Source: Heterohyrax brucei
Lineage: Eukaryota > Chordata > Mammalia > Hyracoidea > Procaviidae
NCBI GenBank assembly: GCA_028571685.1
Contig: CM053166.1
Coordinates: 62,520,111 to 62,584,110, forward strand
Direction: 5' to 3'
Length of the DNA stretch: 64,000 nucleotides
Notes under the pieces: generated by a model
What the model saw: only the letters and a program-made list of their open reading frames with translations
The model's database searches: none
Told to the model about the DNA's origin: nothing
Translations under genes and position numbers: made by a program
Part shown: in pieces, positions 26,202-37,761 of the stretch
How positions within the stretch are numbered: position 1 is the stretch's first letter
Layout of the letters: every line of letters begins with the position of its first letter

Positions 26202-26630
26202 TGTTACCAGAAAAGTCCTGGTTGCAGATTTGTGCTGCCTGTCACTACTAAGCCAACTATGCCAAGACAGGGATTGAATCTTTAAAAGTGCTTTATTCAG
26301 ATTGCTGGCAACCTGAGAAGATGGTGGGTTATCATCCTAAGTTCATCTTAACATCTCAGTCCAGGCTAGCAAGTTTTATAGAACGGATTAAAGAAGGGAA
26401 GCAGAGTTAGGTGAGGGGTGCAGGCATGCAGGTGTTCAGAAGAGGCGACGTTGGAGAAGACACAACTTGTTTGTCTAGCCATGAGCTGTGCTTGATGTCT
26501 GCAGGCTGGTTACTTTTCTCAAAGACAGTTCACTGCAAATTGGCATCACTCTGCCAGTCTATTGGTCAAGAACAGCTGGGGAAAACAAACTCAAAATCTC
26601 TGTGAGTACCGGTCAGAAGGGAGTGTTACA
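26202..26630 (-). mobile_element. ERV LTR, antisense
   Basis: On the minus strand this 429-bp element starts TGTAACACTCCC and ends GGTAACA. It has a TATA-like 'ttctataaaacttgc' (26,370-26,384 on plus) and, about 80 nt downstream, an AATAAA signal (complement at about 26,290). That is the U3-R-U5 order of a retroviral LTR. No primer-binding site or target duplication was found, so solo LTR versus ERV end remains open. Confidence 0.55.
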
Positions 26631-26920
26631 ATTTTCTTTATGTGTCAGCATTCTTACGGGATAAAAGGGGTTTTGTATTAAGATGCTACCTAAGAATTTT
26701 TCTACAGTTATTAACCCTATCATTCCTACAATTCTGAAAGTCTTTGCCCCACTGTCATGATCTCCTTGCTATTCACTAGTGTTTTGACAAGGTGAGCACT
26801 GCTATTTTTTGCTTGTTTTGTTTTCTTTTCTATTTTCTGTAGGAGAAGAAATGTATGCAGCTTCTTACTCTACCATCTTGATTCTGATGTACAATTACTT
26901 GTTTTTAAATAAATTATTCT
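26631..26920. other. unassigned, antisense L1-5'-end-like at right
   Basis: Mostly unassigned. On the minus strand 26,840-26,885 reads 'gaatcaagatggtagagtaa', which resembles the start of an L1 5'UTR. The match is short, so I do not annotate it as a separate element. Confidence 0.3.
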
Positions 26921-27490
26921 TATTCTTCTGTTGCCAGTGAGACTTAACTTAGTGAGCTCCACCATGGCTATCACTGGTGGTGGCCAGGCACCATCCGGTT
27001 CTTCTGGTCCCAAGTCGATGTAGGCACCCACTCATGTGGGTCTCTCTATCTTCTGGGTTGTCTTTACCCCATGTCATTTTGGTCCTCGGTGAGCATTCGT
27101 TCCTGCTGAGTTGGGACCATTGGTTTCGGAGTTCCCCTGGGAGCATGGCCCCTGGCCCTGTTGCTGCCCTTGCCCATAAATCATAATGAAGGTCCACTCT
27201 TCAGATCTTCAGACACAAATGGATTGGACTTGGCGATGCAGAGTGACCATATATTGGATGCACTTTATGGTTCTATGCATCTGTAGGATATCATCCTGCT
27301 GACCTCTGGCTGGAGGAAGGAGAGTGGGTGGAGAGAAGGGGAAAGGAGACTGTTGGGAGGATGAGACATGTATGGAGCAGAGAGGAATAGTGTGCTGTCA
27401 CTGGGCAGGGAGAGCAGTGAAAGCTGCATATAGGTGGGCATGTAAGTTTATAAGAGAATGTACATTTTCACTCAGTCATAATAAAAAAAA
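26921..27490 (+). mobile_element. 3'UTR-only L1 with 5' inversion
   Basis: Two pieces of the long L1 3'UTR joined head to head. 26,921-27,119 is antisense and 27,120-27,490 is sense, ending 'tcactcagtcataataaa' plus A-rich tail. Relative to L1-D, about 50 nt are missing between the pieces. This is the structure made by twin priming during target-primed reverse transcription. Confidence 0.88.
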
Positions 27491-27585
27491 ATTCTTTAGA
27501 ATAGTTTAGATTTACAAAAATTTGCAAATGTATTTCAGAAAAAGTTTGTATACTCTATATTCAGTTTCTCTCTCTTATGTTAACT

Positions 27586-27612
27586 GATCCGACTCGACGG
27601 CACTTGGCTGGC
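27586..27612 (+). mobile_element. 27-nt tail-only RTE/AfroSINE insertion with 9-bp TSD
   Basis: The insert starts 'gatccgactcgacggcact' and ends 'tggctggc'. It lies between two perfect copies of atgttaact (27,577-27,585 and 27,613-27,621) inside the old L1. It is the sense 3' terminus of the RTE/AfroSINE group and nothing more. Confidence 0.85.
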
Positions 27613-27852
27613 ATGTTAACTAGTATGGTACATTTTTCACAATTAATGAAGCATTATTGATAAATTGTCAATAACTAAAGTCCACACGCTATTCATATTT
27701 CTTTAGCTTTAACCTAATATTTTCTGCAACACGATCCCACCTGGAATTCCACAATACATTTAATTTTTATGTATCCTTAGGCTCCCCTTAGTTAGAAGTC
27801 CCTCAGAATTTCTTTGTTGTTGATGACATTGAGAGTTTTAAAAAATACTGAT

Positions 27853-28345
27853 TGTTTTAGGTGCATTTCTTCAGAGAAGACAAGCAATGAAGTGTATATG
27901 TGAACATATAGAGACAGATTTGTTTATAGGAAATGGTTACACAGTGTAGAAGTTGTCAGGTCCCAAATCTATGGGTCAGGCATCAGGGTGGTGTCTTCTC
28001 CAGACTCTTATGGTTGCAGAAGTTGAGGAACAGTAGGTCAGAGAGAAGGCTGCTGGCTCATACGGTTACAGGAGCTAGTGAACATCAAAATGTGAAGGTC
28101 AGGAAGCAAGTTGCTGTCTCACATTCCAAAAACAAGATGCCAGAAGGTGGTGAGTAATATTAAGTATGAAGAGGGGGCAAGCTTTGCCAGAAAGTTCATA
28201 TACATTGGATGCAGGCCACATCCCCAAGAAAACTCCACTTTCAACTGTTTGACTGCTTGCATAATATCACAAAATGGAGGATATCACATCTACCAGTCTG
28301 AGAATTGTGTCCTGGCCAAATTGATACATAACTTTACCCATCACA
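27853..28345 (-). mobile_element. ERVL-like LTR in old L1
   Basis: Same LTR family as 4,088-4,737. At the left it has 'tgttttaggtgcatttcttc' and at the right 'ccatcaca', the complement of the TGTGATGG start. L1-like sequence resumes at 28,346 with 'caaatattttgtagaatgt'. Target duplication is not clear. Confidence 0.6.
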
Positions 28346-29068
28346 TTAGTCAAATATTTTGTAGAATGTTCCTCAGTTGGCATTTATAGGATACTTTTCT
28401 CATTAGACTGGTGTTGCAGATATTTGAGAGTAAGACTACAGCAGTTTCATTCTCATCATGTCATATCAAAAGCACATAGTATAAACATGATTTACCACTG
28501 TTGATAATTCCAGCATGTCAGATTTCTCTTTTGTTTCTTTTTTGCATACTGTACTCTTTAAAAGGAAATCAATATGTACCACCCACACACGATGAGTTAG
28601 GTGTCATGCTCTACTTCCTTGAAGTTGGAATATCTACATAAATTATTTGGAATTCTTCTGCATGGCAGATTTGTATCCTCTCCCCCATTTATTTATGTAT
28701 TCGATAATGTATTTCTATCATTACAAACTCATGAATATTTATTTTATACCTTGGACTACAATTTTGCTTCTCAAAATATTCCAGCTCTGGTTTTACTATG
28801 TGACACCACAGGATGCTCTAGGCTAATCTTCTATATTTCCTGATGCTGTCCTAGAATTAGCCATTTCTCCAAAGAGAGCTTGTTCCTTTTTTTGAAGAGA
28901 GATATTAGAAACCAAGATCTTCATGCTGGGTTTGCTCATTCTTTTGAGGTGCCATTGCTTCTAGACATTCTCACCTGACAGAGAAAGGGAATATTATGTG
29001 TGCATACTCACATATGCATACTCACATACCTATAAATATTTCTATATGTAACTATCTGTATCTATGTT

Positions 29069-29222
29069 GGAAACCCTGTTGGTGTAATGATTAAATGATA
29101 CAGCTGGTAAGTAAAAGGTCAGTAGTTCAAATCCACCAGATGGTCCTTTGAAACTCTATGGGGCAGTGCTACTCTGTCTATAGGGTCACTATGAGTTAGA
29201 ATTGACTTGATGGCAATGGGTA
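29069..29222 (+). mobile_element. AfroSINE
   Basis: Sense copy starting 'ggaaaccctgttggtgtaat', with a B box near 'aaaggtcagtagttcaaatc' and an end 'gaattgacttgatggcaat'. Similar 'tctatgtt' motifs on both sides suggest a target duplication in the old L1. Confidence 0.9.
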
Positions 29223-29490
29223 ATCTATATGTATTATCTATGTTAAGTTAAACATGAATTTATACTTATGTCTCCAACTCTAGCCTATTACCACATGGAT
29301 CATTCTAGCTTTCTTCCCACACCTATGAGTAACTTCCTGCTCCGACAGTAAAAAACTGCCCCTGCTATCTTCCATCTCCCATATACTTGATTGTTGACTA
29401 TCATAATATGTGTATCATGAGTTCAAAATTGCTAACCCATACCCCCATGGGAGAAACAATATCAGTAGAGTATATTGTTTATGTACAGAT

Positions 29491-30164
29491 GCAACCCATT
29501 TCCAAAGTTACTCAGGTCAACACGTTTCCTGAAAAAGAAATTTTGTTCCTCATTTTATGTATAATTTTATATTTTTCATGAAGGAATGTCCTCTGAAATG
29601 TATAATCTTTAATCTACACAAAATGTAAAGTTTCCCGTAATGGAAGGAGGCAATTGAGGAAAAACACTTTCATCCTAAAAGAAACAGCATAGAGATATAC
29701 AAAGACCTTAATAAAAAAAAAAGCTATAAATTCTACAAAAGTGAATTCCTTTAGTGCAAGTGGCTTACCGGCTTCAGGAAGTGCTCTTACCTCTATTATG
29801 TGATGCTATCTGAGGTAGCTGTAATGATGGATACAGAAACTGCCAACATATTTTACTTCATATTGAAAGAAAATTGTGAAGAAGGGTCTGTTCTGGATGA
29901 AACAATCTTTAAGGAAGTGTTTCAGAAACCTCCAATATTTCAGGCTGGGAAAGACTGGCTGACTGTGATACTGGGTACAGATGCCAGTGCAGCTTTCTTC
30001 ACATCGGTATTTTATTAGCCTCACATATTTGTTTTTGTTAGTACTCTAGTTAATATTTTCTATGGGTTTTGAGTAGTATTTCCCAAGCCTATTTTTTTAC
30101 ATATATAGTGTTATATAAGAAATTACATATACTAGAGTTTGGTATTTATTTGTCTGATGCTAAA
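29491..30164. other. unassigned, with a 72-codon ORF
   Basis: No repeat recognised. 29,800-30,018 (+) is open for 72 codons and encodes an acidic, non-repetitive peptide (MMLSEVAVMMDTETANIFYF...). I do not recognise it, and the length is within chance for this size of region. Confidence 0.25.
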
Positions 30165-30268
30165 CCCTAAATTATGAGCATGTTTTTCCAAAGCAAAGAT
30201 TTTATCACATTCATTTTTGTAACCATAACCTGTAGCACAATGACTATTGGATTGTTAAATATGCATTG
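30165..30268 (+). repeat. L2-like fragment
   Basis: Loose match to the 3' part of mammalian L2, from a region like 'cattcatttttgtaaccata' followed by 'cctgtagcacaatgac'. This corresponds to the L2 segment with 'tagcacagtgcctggcacat'. Strongly diverged. Confidence 0.45.
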
Positions 30269-30619
30269 TAATGTAGTTTAGCACCTCTCTACCTGATTTC
30301 ATTTGGGTCTTTCTCAGTTCTTAGCCTCTGGGCAAACATCTTTTTTCTCTAGTCACTCACTTTTACATCTTGATGAAGTAAGGTGGCCTTCTGCTTTGAC
30401 ATCCTTGAGATCTACCCATCAGTAATTCAAAATCAAACATTTCATATATACTTGCCAATTAATAACTGATATGGCTTAATATTTTCATGACAGTCCCTGC
30501 TTCTATATTCTGTTTGCTGTCAGGTTCAGTGATGGCTGTGAGAATGCATCATTTGTGGTTTCTGTCTGCTTGAAATTGTCTTTATTTTGAGATGTAATTC
30601 CTTTCAGCCTGTGCAACCA

Positions 30620-30765
30620 ACTATAATAACAACTTGTATTTGTAGAGCTTTGTTCCCAAAGCATTTTCCCGTACATTATTTTTAACTGTCCCAATAACAA
30701 TGAGGGACAAATACTACCCTAGTCTGCATAGAAGATCCAGAGTAGTTAAGTGACTTAGAACACAT
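30620..30765 (-). repeat. MIR-like fragment
   Basis: 'gttcccaaagcattttccc', 'gtacattatttttaactgtc' and 'agtagttaagtgacttagaa' follow the order of an old MIR-type SINE core. Diverged and not certain. Confidence 0.45.
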
Positions 30766-31330
30766 AGGTTCTATCCTTGTATCTGAGCGTATTTCTAACA
30801 TTTAACTACTCTAACTTTTAATACAGTGGCTGTGTAGTGCACATAATATGAATATGTCATGAATTTATGTCAAACAGTACAACTTACTCTCAAATAAAAA
30901 GAACAAATTTTTTTAAGTTCAAGGTGAGACTAGTTTTAAAGTGAAAGGACGGAGTTTATTTAGAAATTAATTGACAATTTTTAGACAGTCTCCATAAACC
31001 ATCTTGACTTTGGAAACTGTTTCCAGAAAGCAAACAGGTGGCTTATTGCTCAAAGCTTACTATTTGCTAGATACTGTAGTTAATCTAGAGTTACAAATCT
31101 GCCTGAGGCATGCTTTGCAATCTTTGACTGAGAACAGAGGATACTTGATTAACAGTTTGTAATGCAAGCATTTCAGCCCCACCTCCTATGCAGAACCCTG
31201 GAGACTGCAGAAATCAGGGCTACTCAGTCCCCTAGCAATTCATCATTATAGAATTATAGATAGAGAATAAAAAAACCTGAGCCAATTCAACCTTTTACAG
31301 GTTTTCAACTTATTGACAGCAGTTAAAATA
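30766..31330. other. unassigned
   Basis: I see no gene, RNA or named repeat here. Confidence 0.3.
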
Positions 31331-31334
31331 ACTG

Positions 31335-32500
31335 GCTGTACAACCCTATCCTTAATCGATGTGATTTTTCTATCACCATAAAGTAAAACTCTGTACTCCA
31401 TAAGCAATAGCCCCATTTTCCCCAACCCTGCTGCTCCTGATAGCCACTAATAAACTTTGGTCTCTATACATTTTCCTGTTCTTATCTTTTTACGTAAACA
31501 AGGTGATACAAAATTTACTCTTTTGTGATTATTTCACTCAATATGTCTTCAGTCTCCACCCACACTGCAGACTTTATTTCCCCTACTGGCTGAACAGTAT
31601 ACCGTTGTATGTATGTACCACATTGTTTATTCATAAGGTGATGACATAACCACTTTGGGCTATTTTTAATCATGCTGCAATGAACACCAGTGTACACTTC
31701 TCTATTCGAGTCTCTGAGTAACCACCACACTGTTTTCTGCAATGTCTGTGCCATTTTGCATTCCCACCACAATAAAGGTTCCAATTTCCCCACATCCTCA
31801 CCAACATCTGTTATTTATTTATTTATTTTTACCTTAGTCATCTTATTGGGAATGAAATAGTATCTATTGTGTTTTGATCTGCATCTCTCTAATGGCTAAT
31901 GTTGCTGTGCATTTTTTCATGTGTTTGGGGCCATTTGAATACCTTCTTTGGTGAAATGGTTGTTCAAGTATTTTGCCCATTTTATGATTGGGTTATCTGT
32001 ATTTTTTGTTATTAAATTGTTGAAGCTCTATATCCATTTTGGATATTAGTTTCTTATTGGATGTATGGTTTCCAAAAAATTTCCCCTAGTCAGTAGCTTG
32101 TCTTTTTACTTCTTTGGTAAGGTCCCATTCACATATCCTGTCTTTTACTGTTTGTGCTTTTGTTGTGATATTAGATAACCCATTATTAAAAGCTAGAACC
32201 AACAGTGTTGTTGCTGCCTTGTATTTTAAGAATCTTACAATTTTTCACACTTAGGTGTTTAATACACTTTGAATTTGTTTCTTGAATATTGTAAACCATG
32301 GATCCTGTTTCATTTTTCTGCATGTGGAAATCCAATTTTTTCAATACCATTTATCAAAGAGACTCTTCTTTGCCCCATTGAGTGGACTTAGCACCCTTGT
32401 CAAAAATTAACTGATCATACATGTGTGGGTTTATATTCTACTCTGGTGGTCTTTATGTCTATTTTTATACCTCCCAGTTTGTTGCATTTTTCCTGGGATC
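31335..32500 (-). mobile_element. old L1 fragment, antisense
   Basis: Minus-strand ORF2 C-terminus and upstream sequence. The minus ORF 31,515-31,793 contains 'EPLLWWECKMAQTLQ', corresponding to the L1 C-terminal region also seen in L1-D ('TLLHCWWGCKMVQLLWK'). Later plus-strand pieces such as 'ttgccccattgagtggactt' are typical of antisense ORF2. It is older than L1-A to E. Confidence 0.75.
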
Positions 32501-32507
32501 TTAAAAA

Positions 32508-33165
32508 TTTTCAAGTGGCCATCCAAGATACAACAATTGGTTTTTACTCACCCAAAGCAACAGAGGAAGAAGGTGGGTCAGGAATAGGATGAAACACAGT
32601 GTATGACTAAGAGCCTTCATGAACAACTGCCTCATTTGCCATGAGACCAGAACTGGATGTGACCCAGTGACCATTACTGAAATTTTTGATCAAAGATTCT
32701 ATAGGAGAATACTAATCAAAAAGGTGAAAATGAAGAATAGAATTTCAAATTCTCATGGAATTCAGACATTCTGAAGCTGTGTAGGCTGGATCAACCCTTG
32801 AAACTATTGCCCTGAGATAATCTTTAAAGCTGAAACAAAAAAATATCCCCTGAACTCTTCTTAAAACAAACAAAAATTAGCTTAAATAGTAAAAAATGTG
32901 TGTCTTGAGCATTATGTTCTTTTAATAACTATCGTTACGGGATCAAATTGACAACAGCAACTTGAAAGATAATATAGGAACCTTATGGGACAGTGAGTAT
33001 GTATTAACGCAGGAAGAACAACTCAGAAAAGGAGAGTAAGAATGGTTGTGCAACCAATAAGAATGTAATCAGTATCATTAAATTATACATGCAGAAACTG
33101 TTGAATTGGTGTATATTTTGCTGTATATATTCTCAACAACAACAAAATAGCAAAATTAAATTAAA
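32508..33165 (+). repeat. old interspersed repeat, L1-3'UTR-like
   Basis: Shares a block (32,620-32,760) with 52,748-53,000, including 'ttgccatgagaccagaa' and 'ttttgatcaaa'. It ends with an A/C-rich tail, 'ctcaacaacaacaaaatag'. I read it as a diverged member of the non-LTR 3'-end group that includes 44,575-45,131. The formal name is unknown to me. Confidence 0.5.
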
Positions 33166-34234
33166 AATGTCTGAGCCAATTTAACTACATAGATTCATTT
33201 ACAGAATGATGAGCAGAACATTGCAAACAGATTCTCTCTGAAGACAGGAAAATTTCTAAAATATAAAATGAAGGATAGATCCTTGTTGAAGCCTAATCTT
33301 TATCAAACCACATTTCTTTCGGTGATTACTGTTGAGATGGTGCAGGAAGTAGAATATAATAGACTACCAAGAAAGACCTTCAAGATTAGGTATAAAAGGC
33401 ATAAGATACTGGAACTCTGTGTGTTTGTCATGCATATCATGTCTTTCAATTATGAAACAATGTTAAATGTAAGATATACTACTTATTTAATGATACAGAA
33501 ATACTCCCTTAAAAGTTCACATTGGTTTTAAAAGGTTGAAATGTGAAAAATGTAACTACTAAGAATTGGGGAAAAAAGAGACAAATTCATTATTTGTTTA
33601 AAGAATGGTCATAAATATTGTTTTGATAGGTAAAAATTCAAAGATCTATGATTGCAATCTACTTCAGCCTCCACTTATCCAATTAAGTACTACTTTTCTG
33701 CAGTGCACAAACTGCTTATATGTAGGCAGTCACCTTAAGGGGGAGGGATGACAGAAGCCCACTATTTACTTATGTAACTTTGCTTAAGAAACTTTATATC
33801 TCCTAGGTACCAGTTGCCTCAAACATTGCATTTTTTCATTCATAGAGTTCCCTCAATTCTCTGGTCATTCACGCTAGACAAAATACATCTTGCTGTATTT
33901 AGACACTTTTTTTTTCCCTTTTATCTTTGGAAACCTCTGGGAATCCAAGCTATTATGTCAATCATACACTTTGACCAAAATTCAGATTAACTACTTGTGA
34001 TCCTCATAATGTGTTCATCAGTTGTTCTCGTGGATTTCTCCAAGAGCAAGGGTCAGCAAGGCTTCTGTCTCTGATGAAAAGCCAGGTGTTCCTGCCACAG
34101 TTTCAGCCCTGTTCTTGCTTCTCAGCCATTCTGATCAGCAGCTTGAGCGTCATTGGCTGAAGTTTGATGACCAGGGAAGGAACTGGTTCTTGAGGCAATG
34201 GTTGCTCTTATGCCTTTTTGAACTGACACAGTTG
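33166..34234. other. unassigned, no recognised feature
   Basis: AT-rich unique-looking sequence. Short ORFs (for example 33,268-33,531 +) have no recognisable similarity. Confidence 0.3.
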
Positions 34235-34385
34235 AGAAACCTTGTGCAAGTGATGTATCTGAACTTCTGTTTTCTCCATCTATCTCATGTAGATAATAAA
34301 TCCTGACTACCAGAAGCAGACTGTGACAAATATTCAATGGGATCATGTAAGTGTGCTTGGTGGGGATCTCTAATGAACGTCAGAT
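34235..34385 (+). repeat. MIR fragment
   Basis: Follows the MIR core in order: 'aaccttgtgcaagtgatgta' (tRNA-related end), 'ctgttttctccatcta' (cTCAGTTTCCTCATCTg region), 'tagataataa', then 'aatattcaatgggatcatgt'. Diverged. Confidence 0.6.
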
Positions 34386-34905
34386 GCTTCCTCTTGGTTC
34401 CTGCATGTGTGCTAAGAAAGTAGTTCCACTTCCTAAATTCCCTTGTGTCTATACCATGTAGAATATTTTCTCCCTTTATGAATTTTCTGGAAGCCATGTC
34501 AAAATTCCACCCATTCTTATGAGAACACTAGAAGCTATAACATATTTTTCAAAGAAAACACAAAAAGATAGCTCATAAGATTCAGGTAGGCAAAGTGGGC
34601 ATCACACAGCCAGTATACAGATTTCCCCAATATTACCTTTTCTGTCACTGTTACACAACTGACCAGAGTCAGGAATCTGACCTTCAAAGGATAGCCAAAA
34701 AAAAGTAATAAGAGAACTATATATTCCAATCAGACAACGCCAATTTTTTTTTTTACATTTAGATTTATAGTATGTGTGAAATTGGTGGATCTCCTTCAAA
34801 ATAGCCTCCAATACACGGTAGTTTCATCCTGGTATTGCAGGAGAATTCTGGAATATCAGTTACCCATCAGACTTGACCAACTCAAAGGCGAAGAACTCAG
34901 TTTTC
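34386..34905. other. unassigned
   Basis: Nothing recognised. Several short minus-strand ORFs look like chance. Confidence 0.3.
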
Positions 34906-35420
34906 ATACTTCATCTAGTGCTGCTATAACAGAAATAGAACAAGTGGATGATTTCAGCAAACACAACTTTATTCTCTCACAGTCAAATAAGCTAGAAGTC
35001 TAAACTCAGGGTGTCAGCTCCAGGAGAAGCTTTTCTCTCTGCTGGCTCTGGAGAAAAATCCTTGTCATCAAACTTCTCCTGGTCTGGGAGCCTCTCAGTG
35101 CAGGAACCTTGGGTCCACAGAATGTCCTCTGCTCCTTGTGTAATTTTCCTGGTGGTCTGAGTACCCCATGTCTCTCTGTTCCCTTCTTTCTTTTATATCT
35201 CAAAGAGATTGGTTTAAAACAAAATATAATCTTTTAAATTGAGTCCTACCTCATTAAGATAACTGCCACTATCCCACCTATTAACATCCTGGAGATAGGA
35301 CTTATAACATGTAAGAAAATCACATCAGATGACAAAATGGTGGACAATTGCACAATACTGAAAATCACGGCCTAGCCAAGTTGACAAATATTTTGGGAGA
35401 ACAAAATTTAATCCATAACA
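34906..35420 (-). mobile_element. MaLR-type LTR, antisense
   Basis: The plus strand ends 'aaaatttaatccataaca', the complement of the MaLR start TGTTATGGATTAAATTTT. It aligns along its whole length with 50,213-50,727 (e.g. 'tctagtgctgctataaca', 'ggtgtcagctccaggagaag', 'cacatcagatgacaaaatgg'). The two are therefore copies of one LTR subfamily. Confidence 0.75.
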
Positions 35421-35789
35421 ACAACCCATTGCTTAAGGATCTCCCAAAGGGACATAAACTCCCAGGTACATCTTGCTCTGTTCCTGAAGACAGTACAGCT
35501 CTGTTAGCCCACTAAAAGTCCTCTGAATAGGAGTTGAGGGTACAGGTTGTTGGATGAGAAATACACCAAAGCTGGAAGACGAGTGTGAAGAAATGGCAAA
35601 GGAGATACAGGTTGACACTGGCAGTATCTACTATAGCTGAGGTTGGTATAGCCCAAGTTAGACTGTAGGTGATCTTATAAGCCTTTGATTTGTTTTTCAC
35701 ATGCTTGCTATTTTTTTTTTTAATAAAATGTACTTTTACAGGCTTTTAAGTGGTATCTAAACATACATTAAATTTACTTGGCACCTCAA
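35421..35789. other. unassigned
   Basis: No recognised feature. 35,743-35,762 resembles 43,717-43,737 and could be a decayed target duplication of L1-F. Confidence 0.25.
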
Positions 35790-36366
35790 ATTAGGTCAAT
35801 GTTACTCTAATACCTAAACCAGACACAGACATCACAAAAAAGAAAAGCTGTACACCATTGTCTCTCATGAACTTAGATGAAAAAATATCCAGCAAAACAG
35901 TAACAAATCAAACCCAGCAATATATAAAAAAGGTATTATATCATTATTGAGTGCATGTCATCATAGGAATAAGACTGGCGAAAAATTTGGAAATTTACAT
36001 AAACAAGTGACCATACTAACGAACTAAGAAAATCTATGTGATTGTATCAATAGATATAGAAAAGTATTTGATAAAATACAACTTTGATTCATGACAATAC
36101 TCTCAGCAAACTAGGACAACAAGGAAACTTCCTTAACCTAATGAAGCATATCTACAGAAAAGCCTAAAGCTAACTTCATATGTTATACCGAAAGACTGCA
36201 ATCCCCTTAAGATCAGAAATAAGGCAAGGATATTCTCTTTCACTACTCTATTCGGCAGAGTAATGGAAGTCTTAGACAATGCAAAAAGGTAAGAAAGGAA
36301 AATAAAAGGTGCAGATTGGAAAGGAAGAAATAAAACTCTTTCTTTGCAGACAGTATAATTATCTAC

Positions 36367-36948
36367 TGTTTTAGGGTGGGTTCTCTAGAGAAGCAAGACC
36401 AGTCAAGTATATAAATATATAGAGAGATCTATATCAAGGAAAGAGCTCATGCACTCTAGAGGACAGAACATCCCAAGTCTATGGATTAGGGTAGAAGTTT
36501 CTCTGGATTCATGTAGCTGCCAGCCAAGCCAAGTGCCGTCGAGTCGGATTCCAGGGGCTGGCTAATCCAAGATCAGTAAGTTGAAGAGCAAGAATATTGC
36601 TTATAGGCTGTGAAGATCAATGAATTCCAAGATTAACAGGTAAGCTGCTAGTTGAAATCCCAAGAACTGAACGTTGGACGACAAGAGGGAGCTGCAGGAT
36701 TGAGAACAAACCAAAAAGCTTGGCAAGGCAAGCAGGAAGGAAGTAGGCAGGGGAGGACAGAGAGATGAAAGCTGAGGGAGCAATGAGCCACCAGAAGCCC
36801 TGCTTCCTGTCCCCTGTACCATTCAGCAGATTTCATAGTGGGTGTGATCACATATCAAATTTCATCAGGGAAGTAATCATGTTATACAACTACCAAAACA
36901 CTGAGACTCATGGCCCAGCCAAGCTGGCACGCAATCTTAACCATAACA
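36367..36948 (-). mobile_element. ERVL-like LTR in L1-F
   Basis: A TG...CA element flanked by tctac (36,362-36,366) and tctat (36,949-36,953), a 5-bp duplication with one mismatch. Same family as 4,088-4,737: 'gggttctctagagaagcaa' at the left, 'cccagccaagctggcac' near the right. L1-F sequence joins cleanly across it. It contains a tail-only micro-insertion at 36,521-36,551. Confidence 0.8.
36521..36551 (-). mobile_element. tail-only RTE/AfroSINE micro-insertion
   Basis: 'cagccaagccaagtgccgtc' followed by 'gagtcggatt' interrupts the LTR between 'gtagctgc' and 'aggggctgg'. The duplication is not clear (at most 'cca'). Confidence 0.7.
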
Positions 36949-37235
36949 TCTATGTAGAAATCCTGAAGAATCCACAAAATAAACCTTCCCTATAACTAAT
37001 AATTGAGTTTGACAAGGTTGTAGAACATAAAGTCCATATACAAAAGTGTATTGTGTTCCTATATACCAGCAATAAACAATTGGAATTAAAATCACAAATC
37101 ATACATAATGTAAAAAAATGAAGTAGTTAATGATCATAATTTTTTTGACATGTCAGCTTGGCTAGTCTACCCATCTGCAGGCCTTAATTATTCAATCAAG
37201 CATTAACTAGGTGTTGCTATAAAGAGGTTTGTTTT

Positions 37236-37761
37236 AAATTGTACTTCAGATGAAAGTTCACATAACGAACTAGCCTTTCATTAATAGCCAAGCCAAGTGC
37301 CATCATTAATAAGTTAGTGCATATATTGTTTTGTGATATTGGTTACCAACCCCACAGCATATAAACAGTCTGCCTTCTCAACTTTGGGCTCCCCTTTACC
37401 AGCTTTCTTGTCCTCTCCTGCCTACTTGTCCTTGCCCCTTTAGTCTTCTTTTGTTTTATGAATCTGTCTAATCTTTGGCTGAAGGGTAAACCTCAGGTGT
37501 GACTTCATTACTAAGCTAAAAGGGTGTCCACGGGCCAAAATCTCAGAGACTCTCCAGTCTCTGTCAGGCCAGCAGGTCTGGTCTTTTTTTGTGAGTTAGA
37601 AGTTTGCTCTACATTCTCCTTCAGCTCTAGGACCCTGTATTATGATCCCTGTCAGAGTAGTCAGTGGTGGTAATCAGGCACTATCTAGTTGTACTGGAGT
37701 CATTCTGGTAGACACTGTGGTAGTTTTGGTCTATTAGTCCTTTAGATTAATCTTCCCTCCT
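37236..37761 (-). repeat. old L1-3'UTR-like repeat inside the LTR
   Basis: Antisense. The plus strand starts 'ttaaattgtacttcagatg' + 'aaagttcac', the complement of a 'gtaaactttcacc' end as at 45,100. It contains 'gtggtggtaatcaggcacta', comparable to 'gtggtggccaggcaccatcc' in the antisense L1 3'UTRs at 26,970 and 63,065. I infer it is an old 5'-truncated member of that lineage. Confidence 0.5.
37287..37303 (-). mobile_element. 17-nt tail-only insertion with 8-bp TSD
   Basis: gccaagccaagtgccat sits between two copies of cattaata (37,279-37,286 and 37,304-37,311). It is the shortest insert of the series and the fourth nesting level: L1-F, LTR, repeat, micro-tail. Confidence 0.75.

Larger units (their letters stand above)
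27491..29490 (-). mobile_element. old L1 fragment (L1M-like), interrupted
   Basis: Scattered segments follow an ancient mammalian L1 3' region, probably antisense. Examples are 'gtacatttttcacaattaat', 'ataaattatttggaattctt' and 'gaaaccaagatctt'. It is interrupted by a 27-nt micro-insertion (27,586-27,612), an LTR (27,853-28,345) and an AfroSINE (29,069-29,222). Each time the L1-like sequence resumes where it stopped. Strand and subfamily come from memory of the family. Confidence 0.55.
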
